From assembly GCF_001613325.1 (NCBI RefSeq), contig NZ_BDCD01000020.1, positions 1-64,000 of the forward strand: 64,000 bases of DNA, given 5' to 3'. This DNA is from Nocardia yamanashiensis NBRC 100130 (GTDB lineage Bacteria > Actinomycetota > Actinomycetes > Mycobacteriales > Mycobacteriaceae). A program made the position numbers and the translations under genes. A model generated the notes under the pieces. That model was not told the DNA's origin and searched no databases. It saw only the letters and a program-made list of their open reading frames with translations. Shown one piece after another: positions 41,618-49,216 of the stretch (positions are counted from its first letter, which is position 1; each line of letters opens with the position of its first letter).

Positions 41618-42636
41618 AAAGGATTACGAAGGTCGCGGGGGTCGCGGCGGTGGCGGCGATCGCGGTGGCGGGATGCGGGAGTCCGCAGGCGGCGAGCGGG
41701 AATCTGACCGTACGGAATTGCGGTGTGGAGGCGGCGTTTCCGGCGCCGGCGCAGCGGATGTTCGTCAATGACGGGAATCTGATCTCGATGGCGCTGGCGC
41801 TGGGTGCGCAGGAGCAGGTGGTGGCGGTGTCGAGCCTCAAGCGGGATGCCGATACCTTGCGGCGGCACTACGGGGACGTCGTGGACAAGCTGAATCAGGT
41901 TGCGCCGGAATATCCTTCGCGGGAGACGGTGCTGGCGCAGCGGCCGGACGTGATGGTCGCCGGATGGAATTACGGCTATTCCGAGGCCACGAATCTGACG
42001 CCGGATTCGCTGCGGGCGGCGGGGGTCGCGCCGTATGTGCTGACCGAGAGCTGCCGCCAGGCCGACGGGGAGCGCGGGATCACCGACGCATGGACGGCGC
42101 TGCGGACCGATCTCACGGATTTGGGGGCCATTACCGGGAAAGGTGAGCGGGCAGGCCAGCTCACCGCCGATATCGACCAGCGGCTCACGGCCCTGCGTGC
42201 GGCCCCGCAGCCGGAGCGCAAGCCGGTGATCTTCGTCTTCGACAGCGCTTCCGACACCGTGTTCTCCAGCGGGAAATTCGGTGCGCCACAGGCGATCCTG
42301 GAAGCGGCGGGTGCGCGCAATGCCCTCGAGGACGTCTCCGACACCTGGACCGCCGTGTCGTGGGAGCGCCTGGCGGCGGCCGATCCCGATGCCATCGTCT
42401 TCGTGGACTATCCGCCGCAGACCTTCCAGCAGAAGGTGGATCTGTTGCGCGCCAAACCGGGCATCCAGAATCTGCGCGCGGTCACCGCGAGCCGGTTCCT
42501 GAATCTGCCGTACGCGCTGTGGACCAGCGGCCCGCTGAACATCGATGCCGCCGAACAGGTCCGCGTCCAGCTCGAGACCTGGAACCTGGCGCCGCGTTCC
42601 GGCATCCGCCCGGCATTCGACGACACGGTCCGCTAG
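41614..42636 (+). CDS. btuF: Cobalamin-binding lipoprotein
   Basis: A 340-residue periplasmic-type binding protein anchored as a lipoprotein: signal sequence followed by the lipobox VAGCGS, cleaved before the Cys at about residue 21. The two-lobed TroA/BtuF layout is seen (FVNDGNLISMALALGAQEQVVAVS, QRPDVMVAGWNYG, then a second lobe). It delivers cobalamin to BtuC. GTG overlaps the btuD stop. It completes the riboswitch-controlled operon. Confidence 0.92.
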   Translation: MKRITKVAGVAAVAAIAVAGCGSPQAASGNLTVRNCGVEAAFPAPAQRMFVNDGNLISMALALGAQEQVVAVSSLKRDADTLRRHYGDVVDKLNQVAPEYPSRETVLAQRPDVMVAGWNYGYSEATNLTPDSLRAAGVAPYVLTESCRQADGERGITDAWTALRTDLTDLGAITGKGERAGQLTADIDQRLTALRAAPQPERKPVIFVFDSASDTVFSSGKFGAPQAILEAAGARNALEDVSDTWTAVSWERLAAADPDAIVFVDYPPQTFQQKVDLLRAKPGIQNLRAVTASRFLNLPYALWTSGPLNIDAAEQVRVQLETWNLAPRSGIRPAFDDTVR

Positions 42637-42705
42637 CCGCCGGGAATGCCCCGCACCGCAGCCGAGTTCAACCCCACCGCAACCACAGTGCGAAGGGATA
42701 TGGCG

Positions 42706-43587
42706 ATGGCGAACACATTCGAACTCGGCGGCGATCTCACGGTCGACCGGCTCGGCTACGGCACCATGCGGCTGGCCGCCGCCCCGGAACCGGGATTCGA
42801 GGCGGGCATGGGCCATATCTGGCGCGCGCCGGCCGATCGGGAATCGGCGCAGGCCGTGCTGCGCAAGGCCGTCGAGCTGGGCGTGAACCTCATCGACACC
42901 GCCGACTCGTACGCGCTCGGCGAGAACGAGGAACTGGTGGCGGAGGCGCTGCACCCGTACGCCGATCAGGTCGTGATCGCCACCAAGGTCGGCGTGCTGC
43001 GGCCCTCCCCGGTCGAATGGGTACCGCTCGGGCACCCCGCCTACCTGCGCCAGCAGACCGAATTGAGCCTGCGCCGTTTGAAAGTGGACCGTATCGACCT
43101 GTTGCAGCTGCATCGCCTGGATCCGGCGTACCCGCTCGAGGATCAGATCGGCGCGCTGAAGCAGCTCGTCGACGAGGGCAAGGCGCGGCATATCGGCCTG
43201 TCCGAGGTCAGCGTCGAACAGTTGCGGGCCGCGCAGGAGATCACCCCGATCGCCAGCGTGCAGAACATGTACAACCTGGCCGAACGCGGTCACGAGGAAG
43301 TGGTGGATTACGCCGCCGCCCAAGGCATCGCGTTCATTCCTTTCTTCCCGGTCGCCGGAGGCGCGGTGACCGGCCCGGGTTCGCCGGTCGCCGAGGTCGC
43401 CGCCGAAATCGGGGCCACGCCCGCCCAGACCGCGCTGGCCTGGCTGCTGCACCGCTCCCCCACCATCCTGCCGATTCCGGGCACCACCTCGCTCGAACAT
43501 CTCGCGGAGAACGTGGCGGCCCGCTCGGTGCGCCTGTCCGACGCCCAGTTCGCGCGGCTGTCCGAACTGGCCACCGCGGCGGCGTGA
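42706..43587 (+). CDS. Aldo-keto reductase
   Basis: A 293-residue reductase: Asp and Tyr in LIDTADSYALGENE, Lys in VIATKVGV, His in LLQLHRLDP, NADPH-binding end ILPIPGTTSLEHLAENV. The ATG at 42706 has GAAGGG 8 bases upstream; two earlier Met codons (42646, 42700) are possible. It starts 69 bases after btuF on the same strand with no terminator seen, so it could be partly read from the cobalamin operon. Substrate unknown. Confidence 0.9.
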   Translation: MANTFELGGDLTVDRLGYGTMRLAAAPEPGFEAGMGHIWRAPADRESAQAVLRKAVELGVNLIDTADSYALGENEELVAEALHPYADQVVIATKVGVLRPSPVEWVPLGHPAYLRQQTELSLRRLKVDRIDLLQLHRLDPAYPLEDQIGALKQLVDEGKARHIGLSEVSVEQLRAAQEITPIASVQNMYNLAERGHEEVVDYAAAQGIAFIPFFPVAGGAVTGPGSPVAEVAAEIGATPAQTALAWLLHRSPTILPIPGTTSLEHLAENVAARSVRLSDAQFARLSELATAAA

Positions 43588-43625
43588 TCCGGCCCGCAGC
43601 GTGAGCCGCCGGTTCGCGAGGCGAG

Positions 43626-44774
43626 CTATCCGCCCGCCGTGGCTCCCGTCCCGGATTCCCGCTGCACCAGCCGCACGAACGGCACGATCTGCTGCGCGAT
43701 GACCGTGTTGTACTCCTCGGGACGCTGAATCGGATTGGCGTGGGCGGTGGTCCGGGTCGTCACCACCAGCAGGGTGCCGTCCACGCCGCCCACCCGGTCG
43801 ATCAAGGCCCGATGCGAATACTCGACGTCCACGATCGGATCGCGGTAGGCCTCGTGCGGCCGGATGAACACGATGGCCGGGCGCGGTTTGCCGTCGGCCG
43901 GTTTGGCCAGGGCGCGCAGATCGTCGACCGCGCCGCCCGACACGATCGCCTTGAACTGGGCTTCGATCAGGCCGTTGCTGGCGGTGTCGGCATTGAAGAT
44001 CTTGTCCTCCAGCACGTCCAGCACCACCTCGCGGAACTCATCGGCGCGGAAACCGTTGCGGCCGCGCAGGAATCGCTCGTGGCGGGCATAGGTCTCGACC
44101 GTGAAGCGCAGGATCCGGCTCTCCCGCGCGCCGGGAATCCAGCCCATCCAGCGCTGCATGTTCTCGCCCTGGTCGCGGCTCTCCGGGCGCACCGCGTGCA
44201 GGTCGACGGGGGTGCAATCCAGTACCACCGCAACGACTTTCCGGGTGCTCTCGGTGTGCAGGTGGGCGGCGATCTCCAGCGCGATCACCCCGCCCATGCT
44301 GTGCCCGACCAGGGTGACGTTCGGGATCTTCGCCGCCTCGGTGACCTTCACGATCAGGTCCGCGATCACCTTGGTGTCGATACCGGCATTGTCGTAGCGC
44401 ACCGCCCACACCGAACCCAGCCGGGCGAGGGCGGGCAGGGCGCGGGCGGTGTCGGAGGCGTCGAGCACGCCGAGCCCGACCAGGTCGAATACGGCGGCGT
44501 CCCGGGCCTGCGGGTCGGCGGGACCGGCGATGGGCAGCACCGCGGGCGTGGTGCGGGCGAGCCGGGCGCGTTCCGGGGCCACGTCGCGCGCCATGTACTG
44601 GGCGAAGATCACCAGCAGCACCAGCGGAATCAGGCTGAGCCGCAACAGGATCAGCCGGGCGCGCCGCCAGCGCACCCAGTCCTGCCCCCAGCGGGTGTCG
44701 AGCAGGCGGGCCCGGCGCCGCCGGTCGTCGTACTCGGCGACCGTGGACGGATTGGGGTAATCCGGCAAGGCCAT
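43626..44774 (-). CDS. Membrane-anchored alpha/beta hydrolase
   Basis: A 382-residue protein with one N-terminal membrane segment (about residues 40-60, LILLRLSLIPLVLLVIFAQY) preceded by a very basic stretch, so the hydrolase domain faces outside. The nucleophile elbow is LVGHSMGG, the acid probably DCTPVDLH or later, and the late TTAHANP may hold the His. The start ATG at 44774 is chosen over TTG at 44810. The substrate is unknown; it may be a lipid esterase of the cell envelope. Confidence 0.82.
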   Translation of the reverse strand: MALPDYPNPSTVAEYDDRRRRARLLDTRWGQDWVRWRRARLILLRLSLIPLVLLVIFAQYMARDVAPERARLARTTPAVLPIAGPADPQARDAAVFDLVGLGVLDASDTARALPALARLGSVWAVRYDNAGIDTKVIADLIVKVTEAAKIPNVTLVGHSMGGVIALEIAAHLHTESTRKVVAVVLDCTPVDLHAVRPESRDQGENMQRWMGWIPGARESRILRFTVETYARHERFLRGRNGFRADEFREVVLDVLEDKIFNADTASNGLIEAQFKAIVSGGAVDDLRALAKPADGKPRPAIVFIRPHEAYRDPIVDVEYSHRALIDRVGGVDGTLLVVTTRTTAHANPIQRPEEYNTVIAQQIVPFVRLVQRESGTGATAGG

Positions 44775-44833
44775 ACCAACCCACTGTAAGCACGAGCCGG
44801 AAACGATCAAGCCCTACCGGGGAGCCGGCCGGG

Positions 44834-45316
44834 TCACTCGGGTTCGGGATGCGCGGCCACCCAGCGTTCGGCCACCGCGGCCAGCCGGGACAGTGCCATC
44901 CGGAAGCCGACCTCGTTGTCCTGGGCGGACAGGCCGGGCGGGAGATTGTCGTGCCGGGCCACGATGCGGGTGCCGCCGGGCGCGTCGGCCAGGGTGTAGC
45001 TGATCGTCATCTCACCCTGTAATTCCGGATCGTCGGTCTCGAACTCGACCGTCTGCACCACTTCGGAATTCGGGACCAGCCGGGCGAAACAGCCGTGGAA
45101 GGTGTCGGTGCGCGCCGAGGTCTTGCCCGTCGCGTTCGGCACGTCGTAGGTGAGCGAGATGCGGAAGCGCCCGCCCACCCGCGCATCGAATTCGTGGATG
45201 CGACTGGTCATTCCGTCCGGCACCATCCAGGTCCGGACCGAGCGCGCGTCCAGCAGCGCGCGGAAAACGTTCGGACGCTGCGCACTCACGAGCCATTCGA
45301 CATTGGTGGCGGTCAC
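44834..45316 (-). CDS. SRPBCC/AHSA1 domain protein
   Basis: A 160-residue START-like protein with the AHSA1 pattern: VEWLVSAQRPNVFRALLDARSVRTWMVPDG, FDARVGGRFRISLTYD, and a C-terminal long helix. Members bind hydrophobic ligands or act as Hsp90 co-factor-like proteins. A CRP-like palindrome lies 20-35 bases upstream of the GTG start, suggesting cAMP-linked control. It is followed on the same strand by the alpha/beta hydrolase, 59 bases away. Confidence 0.85.
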   Translation of the reverse strand: MTATNVEWLVSAQRPNVFRALLDARSVRTWMVPDGMTSRIHEFDARVGGRFRISLTYDVPNATGKTSARTDTFHGCFARLVPNSEVVQTVEFETDDPELQGEMTISYTLADAPGGTRIVARHDNLPPGLSAQDNEVGFRMALSRLAAVAERWVAAHPEPE

Positions 45317-45335
45317 GCGAGCACCATACGCCCGA

Positions 45336-45351
45336 GGTGACCTAGATCACA
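45336..45351. promoter_or_regulatory. CRP-like site
   Basis: GGTGACCTAGATCACA fits the CRP consensus TGTGA-N6-TCACA with one mismatch (GTGA-N6-TCAC exact). It lies just upstream of the AHSA1-like gene. In mycobacteria CRP (Rv3676) uses this motif. At this position, 20-35 bases before the start codon, it would more likely repress than activate. Confidence 0.5.
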
Positions 45352-45490
45352 GGAGGTTGGGTGGAACCGCCAGGGGGCTTGCGTGTCGCGCCGAATACGC
45401 CCGGCTCACGATCGTCCTCGGCGGGGTGGGTCGCCGCCCCCGGCCCGAGGTGGCGACGCGCGGCAGGCCGGCCTTCGGGGCGGGGCGAAA

Positions 45491-46804
45491 TCACGCTTCG
45501 GGGGCGGGCGGCAGCGCGAGTGTGGCGACCGCGCCGCCGTCGGGCGCGTCGGTGATCTCGACCGAGCCGCCGTGTACCTGGGCCACCCAGCGCACGATCG
45601 ACAGCCCGATGCCGTGCCGCCCACCCGTGCCGGTCGCGCCGCGCTCGAACGGATCTGCCAGGGCGGGATCCAATCCTGGGCCGTGGTCGCGCACGGTGAC
45701 GCGGCCCCGCGCCACCGTCACCTCGATCGGTGCGCCGCCGTGCACCGCGGCATTGTCGATCAGATTCCGCACCGCCAAAGCCAGCAGGTCCGGATCGGCT
45801 TGTACCGCAGCGGGTTCGGTGCGCAGGTCGATGCCGGGCAGGCCGCTCTCGGCCACCACGCCTTCGACCAGTTGGTCCAGATGCAGGCGCTGGGTGTCGA
45901 GTTCGCCGATGCCGGTCTCGGCGCGGGTGCGCGCGAGCAGGCCGGTGACCAGGCGGCCCATGCGGTCGGTGAGCGTCCGGGCGTCGGTGACCGCGCGCCG
46001 GGCATCCGCCGGATCACGCAGGGCCGCATCGAGATACAGGCGCAGCTTGGTCAGCGGGGTGCGCAGTTCGTGCGAGGCGTCGGCGAGGAATCGCTCCTGT
46101 TCGGCCAGCATGCGCGCGGCGGGCCGCATGCTCACCCCCGACAGCAGATGCCCGGCCAGCGCCGCCACCGCGACCAGCGCCAGCCCGCCCAATTCCAAGG
46201 CCAGCAGCAGTCGCCGATGATCCCGCTCACCCGCCGCGGTCCCCGCCGCCGCGAAAACCACCGCACTCACCTCGGATTCATTGCCCCACACCGGTTCCGC
46301 CGCCACCCGCACCCGGTTCCCGTCGCGATCCGGCAGCGTACTCAGCACCAGCTCCTCGGCGTCGGCCGTATGCGCGGCGAGTTCGGTCAGCTGCTCCGGC
46401 AGTCCGGCACGCTCGTGCGCGAACGCTTCCCGCCAACGCCCCTCCCCGTCCCGAACCAGCACCGCCACCGCCGTGGTCCCCTGGGCGAGGTCGTCGTCAC
46501 GCACCACCTCCAGATCGGCGTTCCCGTCCTCGTCCCAATACACCTCCCGCGCCAATCCGGTCACCACCCGGTCGACCCCGTCGTTCAGCGCCCGGTCCCG
46601 CGACTGCGAATCGATCGACGCCGCAACGCCGCCCAGCACGATCAGACACAGCGCCGTGATCACCGTGAACAACCCGGTCAACGCCCAGCGCGTCCGCCGG
46701 AACCGGCCCGGCGTCAGCGCCGACCGGCCGGTGCCGCGCGACGAGCGACGCGCGTGCGCCCGTCGCGCCGGTATCCGCTTCGGCACCCACCGCACTCGAA
46801 TCAC
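45491..46804 (-). CDS. Sensor histidine kinase
   Basis: A 437-residue two-TM kinase. The basic N-terminus precedes TM1 (about 42-63), an exported sensor region (about 64-200) and TM2 (about 202-224). The HisKA domain carries phospho-acceptor His245 (FLADASHELRTPLTKL), and the ATPase domain has NLIDNAAVHGG, DHGPGLDP and GGRHGIGLSIVR. It pairs with the OmpR-type regulator 78 bases upstream on the same strand. The GTG start overlaps the stop of a short ORF. The signal sensed is unknown. Confidence 0.92.
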   Translation of the reverse strand: MIRVRWVPKRIPARRAHARRSSRGTGRSALTPGRFRRTRWALTGLFTVITALCLIVLGGVAASIDSQSRDRALNDGVDRVVTGLAREVYWDEDGNADLEVVRDDDLAQGTTAVAVLVRDGEGRWREAFAHERAGLPEQLTELAAHTADAEELVLSTLPDRDGNRVRVAAEPVWGNESEVSAVVFAAAGTAAGERDHRRLLLALELGGLALVAVAALAGHLLSGVSMRPAARMLAEQERFLADASHELRTPLTKLRLYLDAALRDPADARRAVTDARTLTDRMGRLVTGLLARTRAETGIGELDTQRLHLDQLVEGVVAESGLPGIDLRTEPAAVQADPDLLALAVRNLIDNAAVHGGAPIEVTVARGRVTVRDHGPGLDPALADPFERGATGTGGRHGIGLSIVRWVAQVHGGSVEITDAPDGGAVATLALPPAPEA

Positions 46805-46878
46805 CGCGCGCCGCAGTGGAAAAGACGCAGCGGCGAGCGGCCTGATCCCGGCAGGAGCCGGATCGATACGCGAATCAC
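46801..46878 (-). other. Mini-ORF bridging response regulator and kinase
   Basis: A 25-codon frame starting GTG 4 bases after the response regulator stop and ending in TGA that overlaps the kinase GTG (GTGA). Its first four residues (VIRV) equal the kinase start, and the DNA is similar there (GTGATTCGCGT and GTGATTCGAGT), hinting at a small duplication. It may only serve translational coupling. Chance is possible in GC-rich DNA. Confidence 0.3.
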
Positions 46879-46882
46879 TCGG

Positions 46883-47566
46883 TTACGGCGCATTGCTCAC
46901 CGGGCCGATCATGAAGCCGACGCCGCGGACGGTTTCGATGAGGGGCGGGTCGCCGAGTTTGCGGCGGAGCTGGAGGACGATGACGTCGACGACATTCGAC
47001 GCGGGCTCGGCCATTTCGTCCCAGCAGCATTCGATGAGTTCCGCGCGGGTGACCACGGTGCCGGCGCGGACCGCCAGCAACTCCAGCACGCCGAACTCCT
47101 TGGGCGTCAGGGTGAGCAGGGTGCCCGCACGATGCACGCGCCGGCGGGGGCGGTCGACCACCAGGTCGGCCACGGTGGTGCGGGTCGGTTCGGGGAGCTC
47201 CTGACGGCGGCAGAGCGCGCGGACGCGGGCGGCGAGTTCGTCCATGGCGAACGGTTTGACGACGTAATCGTCCGCGCCGTGCGCGAAACCGTCCAGGCGG
47301 TCGGCGAGGGCGTCGCGGGCGGTGAGCATCAGGACCGGGGTGCGGCGGCCCGAATCGCGCTGCGCCCGAACCAGATCCAAGCCGTCACCGTCCGGCAGGC
47401 CGCGATCGACCACCAGGCAGTCGTAGTGATTGACCGCGATCTTCAGGTCCGCGTCGGCGTAATCACGCGCCAGGTCCACCGCGAACCCGGCGGCCCGCAA
47501 TCCCGCGGCGACCTCGTCGCCGAGCTCCCGATCGTCCTCGCACACCAGCACCCGCACCCTCGCCAT
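46883..47566 (-). CDS. OmpR-family response regulator
   Basis: A 227-residue regulator. The receiver domain has the acidic pair in VLVCEDDRELG, phospho-acceptor Asp54 (CLVVDRGLPDGDG) and Lys near 105 (DYVVKPFAM). The C-terminal winged helix (about 128-222) ends VVDVIVLQLRRKLGDPPLIETVRGVGFMI. Its partner is the histidine kinase just downstream. Its ATG overlaps the TAA of an upstream mini-ORF (TAATG). A close paralogue without a kinase lies at 61552. It probably controls the DUF1800/DUF1501 genes or its own operon; no operator was identified. Confidence 0.94.
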   Translation of the reverse strand: MARVRVLVCEDDRELGDEVAAGLRAAGFAVDLARDYADADLKIAVNHYDCLVVDRGLPDGDGLDLVRAQRDSGRRTPVLMLTARDALADRLDGFAHGADDYVVKPFAMDELAARVRALCRRQELPEPTRTTVADLVVDRPRRRVHRAGTLLTLTPKEFGVLELLAVRAGTVVTRAELIECCWDEMAEPASNVVDVIVLQLRRKLGDPPLIETVRGVGFMIGPVSNAP

Positions 47567-47898
47567 TACAGCACCCGAAGGAGTCCGGGCAGGTGGCGCA
47601 CCACCGCGGACGAACCAGGCAAATCACCTACAGGAGTGCCGCTGACGAGGGTTGCCGCTGAGGTGCCGCCGGTCATGCGGCGATCACTCCGGCGGTCGGG
47701 GCGGCGGTGCACCAGAGGCGCGGCCGGTCTGCGGCGACCATTACGGGGATCGGGAGGGAGGTTGCACCCGAGACGCGGCCGGTCATGCTGCGACCACCCC
47801 CAGAACCGAGACGAGAGCTGCCCCCGAGACGCGGCCGGTCATGCTGCGACCACCCCCAGAACCGAGACGAGAGCTGCCCCTGAGGCGCGGCGGATCAT
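47566..47898 (-). other. Chain of four overlapping mini-ORFs
   Basis: Four short frames fill the gap between the DUF1501 stop and the response regulator start, in order 47898-47839, 47842-47783, 47786-47673 and 47676-47566 (19, 19, 37 and 36 residues). Each stop overlaps the next start: four ATGA junctions including the DUF1501 stop, then TAATG into the response regulator. The first two encode MIRRASGAALVSVLGVVAA and MTGRVSGAALVSVLGVVAA. The chain would carry ribosomes from DUF1501 to the regulator. The peptides themselves may have no function. Confidence 0.5.
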
Positions 47899-47920
47899 GC
47901 TGCGATCACCCCCGGGATCG
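47650..47920. repeat. 56-base tandem repeat array
   Basis: Two copies are identical over about 58 bases at a 56-base offset (47823-47880 and 47767-47824). Degraded copies flank them: the 3' end of the DUF1501 gene near 47880-47920 on one side, and 47655-47766 on the other, where a lost T removes one ATGA. The unit contains GGTCATGCTGCGACCACC and ends with the DUF1501 terminal codons, so the array looks like repeated duplication of that gene's 3' end. The unit is not a multiple of three. Confidence 0.85.
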
Positions 47921-49148
47921 GGCGGGGTGCGCCGGGGAGGACGTCGGTGGCGGGGACGCCGAACCAGGATTCGGCGATGGTGGCGTAGAACTCGGTCATG
48001 TTGGTGGTGGCGCGGAGATTGTCGTCGGCGTCTAACGCGCGCAAGGACGGGATCTCGCCGAAGACGCCGGGGTTCACCGGGCCGAGGAGCAGGGCGGTGC
48101 CCGCTGCGCCGTGGTCCAGGCCGCTCGAGCCGTTGTCGGGGACCCGGCGGCCGAATTCGCTGTAGGTGGAGATCAGCACGCGGTCGGTGAGGCGGCGGGC
48201 GGCGATGTCGGCGCGGAAGGCCGCGAGGGCGGCGTCCAGGTCCGACATGAGCGCGGCGTAGCGGGCGGGGTGGTCGGTGTGGGTGTCGAAGTCCGCGCCC
48301 ATGGGGATGTGGATGATGCGCAGGCCGAGGGCGTCGTCGGCGAGCAGGCGGGCGGCCAGCCGCAATTGGACGGCGAGATCGGTGCCGGGGTAGCCGTCCG
48401 CGGCGGGTGGCAGGGTCGCGACGGCGTCCGAGAAGCGCAGGGCGGCAGCGGATCCGGCGCGGGCGGTGGCGAACAGCGGGGTGTCCGCGCGGTCGGGGTG
48501 CGCCATGGCGCGCTGGGCGGCCAGCCAGGCGGCGCGTACGTTCTCGTCCTCGAAAACCGGGAACAGGCCGTCGTTTTCGGCGTCCACCGACAGGGTGGTG
48601 ACCTTCTCGCAGGCCAGCGCCCGGCTGTCGCCCGCGCCCAGGGCCACGCCGACGGCCGGGGCGCTCGCCTCCCCGAGGTGGTCGCACAGCCGGCCGAGGA
48701 ATCCGGTGCCGGGGCGGACGGCGCCGTCCGGGTCGCCGGTCTGCCAGCGGTGCAGCATCTCGAAGTGGGAGAGATCCGGGGTGGCGATGCCGACGCCGGG
48801 CACCACCGCCGCCCCGCCCGCGGCGAGCAGCGCCAGTTCGGGGTGGAAGCCGAGCGCGGAGTCGATGGGGTGCACACGTTCGGCGTCGATCGCGGTGGCG
48901 GGGCGCAGGTCCCGGTAGCGAGAATCGTTGTAGGGCAAGGTCATCGACAATCCGTCACTGCCCCCGGCCATTTCGATGACGACCAGTTTGCGATGCGCGA
49001 GTGCGGCGGGGCGTGGTGGGGCCGGTGGGCGGGTCGCCGACGGTGACGGCGTACGGGTCAGTTCGCGGGCCGCGAACCCGCCTGCCACGCCCAGCGCGCC
49101 GACGGCGAGCCCGGCCCGCAACGCGGTGCGGCGATCGAATTCGATCAT
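47895..49148 (-). CDS. DUF1501 secreted protein
   Basis: A 417-residue DUF1501 protein, a sulfatase/alkaline-phosphatase-like fold of unknown role, usually paired with DUF1800 as here. The N-terminus MIEFDRRTALRAGLAVGALGVAGG looks like a Tat-type signal with RR before a hydrophobic stretch. Motifs VVIEMAGGSDGLSM, LSHFEMLHRWQTG, GADFDTHTDH and STYSEFGRRVPDNGSSGLDHG hold the putative metal ligands. Its stop is the first ATGA of a mini-ORF chain leading to a two-component system. Confidence 0.9.
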   Translation of the reverse strand: MIEFDRRTALRAGLAVGALGVAGGFAARELTRTPSPSATRPPAPPRPAALAHRKLVVIEMAGGSDGLSMTLPYNDSRYRDLRPATAIDAERVHPIDSALGFHPELALLAAGGAAVVPGVGIATPDLSHFEMLHRWQTGDPDGAVRPGTGFLGRLCDHLGEASAPAVGVALGAGDSRALACEKVTTLSVDAENDGLFPVFEDENVRAAWLAAQRAMAHPDRADTPLFATARAGSAAALRFSDAVATLPPAADGYPGTDLAVQLRLAARLLADDALGLRIIHIPMGADFDTHTDHPARYAALMSDLDAALAAFRADIAARRLTDRVLISTYSEFGRRVPDNGSSGLDHGAAGTALLLGPVNPGVFGEIPSLRALDADDNLRATTNMTEFYATIAESWFGVPATDVLPGAPRPIPGVIAA

Positions 49149-49216
49149 GAGATTCCTTGTGCTCGTGGGGCTGACGGTGCCGCGCCGACGCCCGGACCGG
49201 GGGAGGCCGAATTCAT
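49145..49216 (-). other. Mini-ORF bridging DUF1800 and DUF1501 genes
   Basis: A 23-codon frame (MNSASPGPGVGAAPS...) whose ATG overlaps the DUF1800 stop (ATGA) and whose TGA overlaps the DUF1501 ATG (ATGA). It exactly spans the 64-base gap. AAGGA inside its end also serves as a ribosome site for DUF1501, so coupling and direct initiation are both possible. Peptide function unlikely. Confidence 0.35.
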
